From positions 1-5,625 of the forward strand of contig DPSI01000434.1 in NCBI GenBank assembly GCA_003527165.1: a DNA stretch of 5,625 nucleotides, read 5' to 3'. A program made the translations under genes and the position numbers. Under the pieces are notes generated by a model. It saw nothing but the letters and a program-made list of their open reading frames with translations. It was not told the origin of the DNA and searched no databases. Shown here piece after piece: positions 1-5,477 of the stretch; position 1 is the stretch's first letter, and each line of letters opens with the position of its first letter. The DNA is from Pseudomonas sp. Lineage in GTDB: Bacteria > Pseudomonadota > Gammaproteobacteria > Pseudomonadales > Pseudomonadaceae.

Positions 1-100
1 CGGCGTCCTGCTGCAACCGCCGAAAGGCTTGAAAAAGGGACAACTCGAGCGCCGCTATCTCGATCCTATTAGTTTCAATCGAAATCGTTTTTTCACTCAT
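1..100 (-). CDS. Divergent gene, N-terminal fragment (possible transcriptional regulator)
   Basis: An open frame begins at ATG (complement of 98-100) and reads leftward off the window for 33 codons without a stop. It starts MSEKTISIE and ends in a helix-like stretch (ALELSLFQAFRRLQQDA). A Shine-Dalgarno sequence, AGGAAG, lies eight bases upstream on the minus strand. A competing ATG a few bases upstream (complement of 103-105) runs into a stop after four codons, so the ATG at 98-100 is the start. The fragment has no diagnostic motif. From memory, the P. aeruginosa NAGGN operon is preceded by a probable transcriptional regulator, and a helical N-terminus would suit a MarR-type protein; this rests on context, not on the sequence. 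If it is a regulator, it may control the divergent operon and itself through the shared intergenic region. That the frame is coding is fairly likely; its function is a guess. Confidence 0.6.
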   Translation of the reverse strand, partial: MSEKTISIETNRIEIAALELSLFQAFRRLQQDA

Positions 101-133
101 AGACCATACTTCCTGTCCGCCTAATCGTTTGAC

Positions 134-162
134 ATGAAATCATCGGTTTGCTTCTCTGTAAA
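134..162 (-). promoter_or_regulatory. Weak candidate promoter for the divergent gene
   Basis: On the minus strand, TTTACA (complement of 157-162) is followed after 17 bases by TTTCAT (complement of 134-139). This is a poor sigma-70-like pair: the -10 box matches four of six positions and lacks the important second-position A. The -10 overlaps the small inverted repeat ATGA-AA-TCAT (134-143), a position where an autorepressor could act. Such pairs arise often by chance, so this is only a candidate. Confidence 0.2.
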
Positions 163-192
163 ACCCGACTGACCGGCAGAATGCGATTCAGG

Positions 193-209
193 GGGCGCTG
201 GCGACGCCC
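193..209. repeat. Short inverted repeat in the divergent intergenic region
   Basis: GGGCG (193-197) and CGCCC (205-209) form a five-base stem around a seven-base loop. It lies about 50 bases upstream of the AlgU-like -35 box of the operon. It could be a protein-binding site or a fortuitous GC palindrome. No T-run follows, so it does not resemble a terminator. Confidence 0.25.
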
Positions 210-262
210 ATACAATCCCCTCAAGCCGCAGTCCAGAGCGGTACGCACTGGTCTGAAAACCT

Positions 263-290
263 GAACTTCACGATCCGCGTGTCAGTCACA
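263..290 (+). promoter_or_regulatory. AlgU/RpoE-type (sigma-22) promoter of the NAGGN operon
   Basis: GAACTT at 263-268 is an exact match to the -35 element used by AlgU (AlgT, sigma-22) of pseudomonads and by RpoE of enterics. After a 17-base spacer comes TCACA at 286-290, which keeps the TC start and final A of the TCtgA-like -10 element. Transcription would begin near 296-299, leaving a leader of about 22-25 bases that still contains the ribosome binding site at 312-316. AlgU controls envelope- and osmotic-stress genes, which fits an osmoprotectant operon. The box match and spacing are seen directly; use of the promoter is inferred. A start near 297 would also place the alternative GTG start at 279 outside the transcript. 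Confidence 0.6.
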
Positions 291-311
291 CTCCCCAACG
301 GCAAAACCGGT

Positions 312-316
312 AAGGA
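312..316 (+). promoter_or_regulatory. Ribosome binding site deciding the amidotransferase start
   Basis: AAGGA lies four bases before ATG 321 (a slightly short spacing), whereas the in-frame GTG at 279 has no comparable purine-rich site. Together with the need for Cys at position 2 of the mature enzyme, this fixes the start at 321. Confidence 0.7.
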
Positions 317-320
317 TCTT

Positions 321-2093
321 ATGTGTGGCATAGCTGGCGAACTTCGCTTCGATAATCAACCGGCCGATCTGGCCGCCGTTGAACGCATCACTCAACACCT
401 CACTTCCCGTGGACCTGACGCGTGCGGCTTCAATAGCCAAGGTCCTCTGGCACTCGGCCATCGTCGCCTGAAAATCATGGATCTCTGCGAGGCATCGGGC
501 CAGCCGATGATCGACTCTGCGCTGGGCCTTTCGATGGTCTTCAACGGCGCCATCTACAACTATCCGGAATTGCGCGCCGAGCTCGAGGCGCTGGGCTACA
601 GCTTCTTCTCGGAAGGCGATACTGAAGTGCTGCTCAAGGGCTTCCATGCCTGGGGCGAAGCCTTGCTGCCGCGGCTCAATGGCATGTTTGCCTTTGCTAT
701 CTGGCAACGCGATAGGCAGGAACTGTTCATTGCCCGCGACCGCCTGGGCATCAAACCGCTCTATCTGTCCAAAACCGGCGACCGTCTGCGCTTCGCCTCC
801 GCTTTGCCGGCCCTGCTCAAGGGCGGCGACATTGCCGGTATGCTGAACCCGGTGGCGCTTAATCACTACATGAGTTTCCACGCGGTAGTGCCAGCGCCTG
901 ACACCCTGATCGCCGGCATCGAGAAACTGCCGCCGGGCACTTTCATGCGCGTCGATGCCACGGGCAAAACCAGCCAGCATCGCTGGTGGCAGCTGGAATT
1001 CGGCGCGACGGAAGAAGAACAGCGATACAGCTTCGAGGACTGGCAGGAACGTACGTTGGCGACGCTGCGCCAGTCCGTCGCGCTTCGCCAGCGCGCAGCG
1101 GTCGACGTCGGTGTGCTGCTATCGGGCGGCGTCGATTCCAGTCTGCTGGTCGGCCTGCTGCGTGAAGCCGGAGCAGCCGACAATTTGCTGACCTTCTCAA
1201 TTGGCTTCGAGGATGCCGGCGGTGAGCGCGGAGACGAATTCAAGTATTCGGACTTGATTGCCGAGCACTACCAGACTCGCCACCACCAGCTGCGCATCCA
1301 GGAAAAAGAAATCCTCGAACAGCTGCCGGCTGCCTTCCAGGCCATGAGCGAGCCGATGGTCAGCCATGACTGCATCGCGTTCTATCTCCTGTCGCGCGAG
1401 GTCTCCAAGCACTGCAAGGTGGTACAGAGCGGCCAGGGTGCCGATGAGCTGTTCGCCGGTTATCACTGGTATCCGCAGGTCGATGGCGCCGAGGATCCGG
1501 TCGCAGCCTATCTCTCGGCGTTCCGCGACCGCAGCTACGAGGAATATGCCGAGACCATGCAACAGCAATGGGTCAAGGGCGATTTTTCCGGCGACTTCGT
1601 GCGGCAGCATTTCGCCCAACCGGGCGCCGACGCCGCGGTCGACAAGGCCCTGCGGATCGACAGCACCGTGATGCTGGTAGATGACCCAGTCAAGCGCGTC
1701 GACAACATGACCATGGCTTGGGGTTTGGAGGCTCGGGTGCCGTTCCTCGATCACAACGTGGCCGAGCTGTCGGCGCGCATCCCAGCCAGGTACAAGCTGC
1801 CCGAAGGCGGCAAATACGTGCTCAAGGAGGCGGCGCGCAAGGTGATCCCGGCGGCAGTGATCGACCGGCCGAAGGGTTATTTCCCGGTGCCTGGGCTTAA
1901 GCACCTGCAAGGCGACACCCTGAACTGGGTGCGCGAGCTGCTGACGGATCCGAGTCAGGATCGCGGCCTGTACAACCCGGCGATGCTCGAGAAGCTGTTC
2001 AACGATCCCGAAGGTCAGTTGACACCGCTGCGTGGGTCGAAACTGTGGCAGTTGGCAGCAGTCAACCTATGGTTGAGCGAACAAGGCCTATAA
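321..2093 (+). CDS. asnO: N-acetylglutaminylglutamine amidotransferase (asparagine synthetase family)
   Basis: This 590-residue cytoplasmic enzyme should catalyse the last step of NAGGN synthesis: ATP-dependent amidation of the C-terminal carboxylate of N-acetylglutaminylglutamine, with ammonia released from glutamine. Residues 2 to about 215 form the class II glutaminase domain. Cys2 (MCGIAGEL) is the nucleophile; RGPD (30-33), HRRL (47-50), FNGAIYN (74-80) and GDTEV (99-103) follow. The asparagine-synthase domain has the PP-loop SGGVDSS (268-274), SGQGADELF (370-378), DNMTMA (461-466), LEARVPFLDH (469-478) and RPKGYFPVP (516-524). The start is ATG 321, because the nucleophile must follow the initiator Met; the in-frame GTG at 279 would add 14 residues and bury it. 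Two positions differ from asparagine synthetases: Ala77 replaces the Glu of NGEIYN, and Gln372 replaces the Glu of SGEGADE. Both may be typical of this subfamily. The specific function rests on the next gene being a GNAT/ATP-grasp fusion and the third an M42 protein, an arrangement diagnostic of this pathway. Confidence 0.93.
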   Translation: MCGIAGELRFDNQPADLAAVERITQHLTSRGPDACGFNSQGPLALGHRRLKIMDLCEASGQPMIDSALGLSMVFNGAIYNYPELRAELEALGYSFFSEGDTEVLLKGFHAWGEALLPRLNGMFAFAIWQRDRQELFIARDRLGIKPLYLSKTGDRLRFASALPALLKGGDIAGMLNPVALNHYMSFHAVVPAPDTLIAGIEKLPPGTFMRVDATGKTSQHRWWQLEFGATEEEQRYSFEDWQERTLATLRQSVALRQRAAVDVGVLLSGGVDSSLLVGLLREAGAADNLLTFSIGFEDAGGERGDEFKYSDLIAEHYQTRHHQLRIQEKEILEQLPAAFQAMSEPMVSHDCIAFYLLSREVSKHCKVVQSGQGADELFAGYHWYPQVDGAEDPVAAYLSAFRDRSYEEYAETMQQQWVKGDFSGDFVRQHFAQPGADAAVDKALRIDSTVMLVDDPVKRVDNMTMAWGLEARVPFLDHNVAELSARIPARYKLPEGGKYVLKEAARKVIPAAVIDRPKGYFPVPGLKHLQGDTLNWVRELLTDPSQDRGLYNPAMLEKLFNDPEGQLTPLRGSKLWQLAAVNLWLSEQGL

Positions 2094-2102
2094 CAATCCG
2101 AT

Positions 2103-2161
2103 CGTGACGGCGCGCTTCGTGCCCAGGCGCTACTGTTCCGCCTGCGGTCCGCGGCGTCACG
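2103..2161. repeat. Nested inverted repeat between asnO and ngg
   Basis: The 89-base gap holds an outer stem of two 12-base arms (CGTGACGGCGCG at 2103-2114 and CGCGGCGTCACG at 2150-2161), complementary except for one G-G mismatch. Inside it is a perfect six-base stem, CAGGCG (2124-2129) with CGCCTG (2139-2144), closing a nine-base loop. No T-run follows, so it is unlikely to be a full intrinsic terminator. It may be a REP-like element, an mRNA-stability structure or a partial attenuator between the first two genes. It ends 10 bases before the ngg ribosome binding site. Confidence 0.5.
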
Positions 2162-2182
2162 ACAAGCCCCAAGGAAAGCACC

Positions 2183-3925
2183 ATGCAGAAGTCTCAAGCT
2201 TATGGACAGCGGTTGTTGCGCGGACAGACCCCGACCTACGAGCGGCTGCAAGCACGTCTTGCCGAGGACGGTCAGGAAGAATCCCAGGGGCCGGTTACAC
2301 TGCACTGCGGCTGGGGTCGCATTCTGATTGGTCACACCTATTCCGACCCGGCCGACCTGGCCGCCGATCTGCTACACGAGCAGGCCGGTGAGCGCGATAT
2401 CGCGCTGTATGTCGCCGCCCCTCATCAGGTGCTTGCCTACGCGCCGCAACAGCTGTTTCTCGACCCGTCCGACACGTTGCGCATCTGGTTCACCGATTAT
2501 CGACCCGCGCGCCGCAGCTTCCGGGGCTTCGGCATCCGCCGGGCGCAAAGCGACGCTGACTGGAAAGCGATCAACTGCCTGTACCAATCGCGCGGCATGC
2601 TGCCGGTCAACCCGGAACTGTGTACTCCACGCGAAAAAGGCGGCCCGGTCTACTGGCTGGCCGAAGATGACGATGCCGGACAAATCATCGGCAGCGTAAT
2701 GGGCATCAATCATCACAAAGCGTTCAACGATCCCGAGAACGGTTCCAGCCTCTGGTGCCTGGCGGTAGCCCCGAGCTGCACCCGCCCCGGCGTCGGCGAA
2801 GCGCTGGTCCGTCACCTCATCGAACAGTATATGGGCCGTGGCCTGGCCTATCTCGACTTGTCGGTGCTGCACGACAACAAGCAGGCCAAGGCGCTCTACG
2901 CCAAGCTTGGTTTCCGCGATCTGCAGACCTTCACGGTCAAGCGCAAGAACACGTTCAACCAACCCCTGTTTCTCGGGCCCGGCCCCGAAGCCGAGCTGAA
3001 TCCCTACGCCAGGATCATCGTCGACGAGGCCCGGCGACGCGGCATCGAAATCAGTATCGATGACGCCGAAGCCGGTTTGTTCACCCTTACCCAGGGCGGC
3101 CGAAAGGTCCGCTGCCGCGAGTCGCTGTCGGATCTGACCTCCGCCGTGAGCATGACGCTGTGCCAGGACAAGTGCCTGACCCACCGCACCCTCGCCAGGG
3201 CGGGCCTCAAGCTGCCGACCCAGCGACTGGCGGGGTCGGCAGAAAGCAATGCGGCGTTTCTCCAGGAGCATGGCAGCGTCGTGGTCAAGCCGGTCGATGG
3301 CGAACAGGGCCACGGGGTCTCGGTGGACGTGCGCAACCTCGAGGATCTCGAAGAGGCCATCATTCAGGCACGCCAGTTCGACCAACGTGTGCTGCTCGAA
3401 AGCTACCATCCGGGGCTCGATCTGCGCATCGTGGTCATCGGTTATGAGGTAGTAGCCGCCGCCATCCGCCGCCCAGCCGAGGTCGTGGGTGACGGCAGCC
3501 ATAGCATTCGCGAGCTGATCGAAGCCCAAAGCCGCCGACGCCAGGCCGCCACCAGCGGCGAAAGTCGCATCCCGATCGACAAGGAAACCCAGCGCTGCAT
3601 CGAAGATGCCGGTTTCGACTACGACAGTGTCCTGCCGCGCGGACAGCACCTTGCAGTCCGACGCACCGCGAACCTGCATACTGGCGGCACCCTCGAAGAT
3701 GTCACCGATCAACTGCATCCCGAGCTGATCGACGCGGCCGTTCGCGCAGCACGTGCGCTGGATATCCCGGTGGTCGGGCTGGACCTGCTGGTGCCCGCCG
3801 CGGATCAGCCGGACTACGTGTTCATCGAGGCCAACGAGCGCGTCGGTCTGGCGAACCACCACCCGCAGCCGACGGCGGAGCGTTTCATCGATCTGCTATT
3901 TCCGCTAAGCCACAACACCCACTAA
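2183..3925 (+). CDS. ngg: N-acetylglutaminylglutamine synthetase (GNAT acetyltransferase/ATP-grasp ligase fusion)
   Basis: This 580-residue cytoplasmic protein should make N-acetylglutaminylglutamine from two glutamines, acetyl-CoA and ATP. Three parts are visible. Residues 1 to about 112 form an N-terminal region (GWGRILIGHTY at 43-53, LFLDPSDTLR at 91-100) to which I can assign no function. Residues about 116-256 are a GNAT acetyltransferase domain, with motif A around LWCLAVAPSCTRPGVGEALV (190-209) and motif B DNKQAKALYAKLGF (231-244). Residues about 320-575 are an ATP-grasp ligase resembling the cyanophycin-synthetase type: CQDKCLTHRTLARAG (327-341), Lys369 in VVVKPVDGEQGHG, VLLESYHPGLDLR (403-415), VVGDGSHSIRELIE (434-447), and the metal-binding end with Asp534, Glu549 and Asn551 in FIEANERVGL. 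The start ATG has AAGGA (2171-2175) seven bases upstream. The acetyl-CoA loop has Thr200 where the usual Q/R-x-x-G-x-G pattern has Gln or Arg. The domain fusion and neighbours make the assignment firm. Confidence 0.93.
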   Translation: MQKSQAYGQRLLRGQTPTYERLQARLAEDGQEESQGPVTLHCGWGRILIGHTYSDPADLAADLLHEQAGERDIALYVAAPHQVLAYAPQQLFLDPSDTLRIWFTDYRPARRSFRGFGIRRAQSDADWKAINCLYQSRGMLPVNPELCTPREKGGPVYWLAEDDDAGQIIGSVMGINHHKAFNDPENGSSLWCLAVAPSCTRPGVGEALVRHLIEQYMGRGLAYLDLSVLHDNKQAKALYAKLGFRDLQTFTVKRKNTFNQPLFLGPGPEAELNPYARIIVDEARRRGIEISIDDAEAGLFTLTQGGRKVRCRESLSDLTSAVSMTLCQDKCLTHRTLARAGLKLPTQRLAGSAESNAAFLQEHGSVVVKPVDGEQGHGVSVDVRNLEDLEEAIIQARQFDQRVLLESYHPGLDLRIVVIGYEVVAAAIRRPAEVVGDGSHSIRELIEAQSRRRQAATSGESRIPIDKETQRCIEDAGFDYDSVLPRGQHLAVRRTANLHTGGTLEDVTDQLHPELIDAAVRAARALDIPVVGLDLLVPAADQPDYVFIEANERVGLANHHPQPTAERFIDLLFPLSHNTH

Positions 3926-3937
3926 GCAGAAGGCAAT

Positions 3938-3970
3938 CGCGGACAGGCGGCCCTCGCCGCCTCCGTCGCG
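3938..3970. repeat. Strong GC hairpin between ngg and the M42 gene
   Basis: AGGCGGC (3945-3951) and GCCGCCT (3956-3962) pair perfectly around a CCTC loop. The stem can extend to 3938-3970 through GAC/GTC and CGC/GCG pairs if the CC at 3963-3964 and G3941 bulge out. It begins 13 bases after the ngg stop codon. No T-run follows, so complete intrinsic termination is unlikely; partial termination, 3'-end protection of the upstream message or Rho-linked effects are possible. The heptamer CGCTCGC also occurs twice just downstream (3974-3980 and 3992-3998). Confidence 0.45.
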
Positions 3971-4040
3971 GCACGCTCGCCTGCGGCATCGCGCTCGCAT
4001 TCATTCAACCGCATGGCGGCACCTGCTTATTTGCCCCCAC

Positions 4041-4045
4041 TAGGA
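4041..4045 (+). promoter_or_regulatory. Ribosome binding site deciding the M42 gene start
   Basis: TAGGA lies six bases before ATG 4052. The earlier in-frame ATG at 4013 is preceded by a pyrimidine- and A-rich stretch (TTCATTCAACCGC) without a Shine-Dalgarno sequence, and would add 13 residues (MAAPAYLPPLGTI) unlike any M42 domain sequence I know. The start is therefore placed at 4052. Confidence 0.65.
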
Positions 4046-4051
4046 ACGATC

Positions 4052-5251
4052 ATGACTGCAAAGCTTCCCGAACCCGATCTCAACTACCTGCAACGCGTAT
4101 TGCTGGAAACGCTGGCGATCCCCAGCCCCACTGGTTTCACCGACACCATCGTCCGCTATGTTGCCGAACGTTTGAAGGAACTGGGTGTGCCTTTCGAACT
4201 GACCCGTCGCGGCACCATCCGTGCGACGCTGAAAGGCCGCCGAGACAGCCCGGATCGCGCCATCGCAGCGCACCTGGATACCATCGGCGCCAGCGTTCGC
4301 GAAATCCATAGTACCGGCCGGCTGGGCCTGTCACCCGTTGGCTGCTGGTCGAGCCGTTTTGCCGAAGGCAGCCGCGTCAGCGTATTCACCGACAGCGGAG
4401 TGATTCGCGGTAGCGTGCTGCCGTTGCTTGCTTCAGGGCATGCCTTCAATACGGCGATCGATGAAATGCCGATCAGCTGGGATCATGTCGAGCTACGCCT
4501 GGATGCCCATACCGCCTGCCGTGCCGATACCGTTGCGCTGGGCATCCATGTCGGCGATTTCGTTGCGTTCGATCCAATGCCGGAATTCACCGACAGCGGC
4601 TATATCAGCGCCCGCCATCTGGATGACAAGGCTGGCGTTGCCGCGCTGCTTACAGCCCTGAAGGCGGTGGTCGAGAGCGGTCAAGAGCTGCCGATCGACT
4701 GCCATCCGTTGTTCACCATCACCGAAGAAACCGGCTCAGGCGCAGCGGGGGCACTGCCATGGGATGTCAGCGAGTTCGTCGGGATCGATATCGCACCGAC
4801 CGCCAAAGGCCAGGAGTCCAGCGAGCATGCCGTCACGGTTGCGATGCAGGATTCGGGCGGCCCCTATGATTTTCACCTGTCGCGGCATTTAATCAAGCTG
4901 GCTAAGAGCCATGAAATACCGGTACGTCGCGACTTGTTCCGGTACTACCATAGCGACGCCCAGTCAGCGATCGCCGCCGGCCACGACATCCGCACCGCCT
5001 TGCTCGCGTTTGGCTGCGATGCCACCCATGGCTACGAGCGGACCCATATCGACAGCCTTGCCGCGATGAGCCGCCTGGTATGCAGTTACTTGCTTAGCCC
5101 GCCCGTCTTCGCCAGCGACGCCCATACCGGCCACGGATCGCTCGAGAGCTTCAGTCATCAGCTCGAACACGACGCTCAGATGGAAAACGACACTCGCGTA
5201 CCGCCAGTCGATTCGATCTTCGACAAGCGATCTGACGATTCGTCCAAGTGA
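4052..5251 (+). CDS. NAGGN-locus M42-family metallopeptidase homologue
   Basis: This 399-residue protein belongs to the M42 (glutamyl aminopeptidase/cellulase M-like) family of di-metal hydrolases and is the third member of the conserved NAGGN trio. All expected metal and catalytic residues are visible: His74 and Asp76 in AAHLDTIG, bridging Asp191 in HLDDKAG, base Glu225 and ligand Glu226 in TITEETGSGAAGA, Asp246 in VGIDIAPTAKG, and His332 in YERTHIDS near the end of the domain. The enzyme is thus probably active. Residues about 90-180 correspond to the dimerisation insert of the family (FAEGSRVSVFTDSGVIRG, then VGDFVAFDP). The tail from about 355 is polar and acidic and looks poorly conserved. 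There is no signal peptide, so it is cytoplasmic. Its substrate is unknown: NAGGN has neither a free amino nor a free carboxyl terminus, so simple aminopeptidase action on it is not expected. A role in turnover or salvage of NAGGN or its breakdown products is inferred from linkage only. Confidence 0.88.
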   Translation: MTAKLPEPDLNYLQRVLLETLAIPSPTGFTDTIVRYVAERLKELGVPFELTRRGTIRATLKGRRDSPDRAIAAHLDTIGASVREIHSTGRLGLSPVGCWSSRFAEGSRVSVFTDSGVIRGSVLPLLASGHAFNTAIDEMPISWDHVELRLDAHTACRADTVALGIHVGDFVAFDPMPEFTDSGYISARHLDDKAGVAALLTALKAVVESGQELPIDCHPLFTITEETGSGAAGALPWDVSEFVGIDIAPTAKGQESSEHAVTVAMQDSGGPYDFHLSRHLIKLAKSHEIPVRRDLFRYYHSDAQSAIAAGHDIRTALLAFGCDATHGYERTHIDSLAAMSRLVCSYLLSPPVFASDAHTGHGSLESFSHQLEHDAQMENDTRVPPVDSIFDKRSDDSSK

Positions 5252-5293
5252 GCTTCAGGTTTCATGATGTGCCGCCAAGTTGAGGTATTTGCC

Positions 5294-5314
5294 GATTGCG
5301 AGGCGGCCTCGATC
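5294..5314. repeat. Inverted repeat downstream of the operon
   Basis: CGAGG (5299-5303) and CCTCG (5307-5311) form a perfect stem around a CGG loop, and GAT/ATC can extend it across a two-base bulge. It lies about 45 bases after the M42 stop codon, where an operon 3' end is expected. It is not followed by a T-run, so it is at best a weak or Rho-associated terminator or a message-protecting hairpin. Confidence 0.3.
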
Positions 5315-5477
5315 CGGGCAAAGTCGCAAGCCACTGAAATATATGGGTTGCCTGGACAGACCGGGTATCAGGCGAACCTGGCTTGCCATTCGCGTAACTG
5401 AAAAACTGTGCACGGTCCCGTGATCAGGCTGCTCCGCTTGATCCGCCTGCAACTTTTGAACGACTCCGAGTCTCAAC

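Noticed and set aside
129..134. Perfect TTGACA as a sigma-70 -35 for the operon
   Set aside because: No acceptable -10 lies 16-18 bases downstream (the sequence there is TTCTCT or similar), and the start would leave a leader of over 150 bases; the AlgU-like pair fits better.
279..320. Extension of the amidotransferase from GTG 279 (14 extra residues)
   Set aside because: It would bury the nucleophile Cys2, lacks a ribosome binding site, and overlaps the AlgU-like -10 and the predicted transcription start; ATG 321 has AAGGA at 312-316.
282..980. 232-codon minus-strand open frame opposite the glutaminase domain
   Set aside because: Antisense to the conserved glutaminase motifs and to the operon promoter, with no recognisable domain; a shadow frame.
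1197..1910. 237-codon minus-strand open frame opposite asnO
   Set aside because: Antisense to conserved asparagine-synthase motifs, with no recognisable domain or good start signal; a compositional shadow.
2372..3862. 496-codon open frame on the minus strand opposite ngg
   Set aside because: It lies wholly antisense to a protein with clear GNAT and ATP-grasp motifs, shows no recognisable domain, and is the kind of long shadow frame GC-rich coding sequence produces.
4013..4051. Extension of the M42 protein from ATG 4013
   Set aside because: No Shine-Dalgarno sequence precedes it, and the 13 added residues do not look like part of the domain; TAGGA lies six bases before ATG 4052.
5369..5422. 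Small hairpins CAGG-CGAA-CCTG (5369-5380) and CACGG-TC-CCGTG (5411-5422) before the last gene
   Set aside because: Stems of four to five bases are expected by chance in GC-rich DNA, and neither is followed by a T-run or tied to a promoter.
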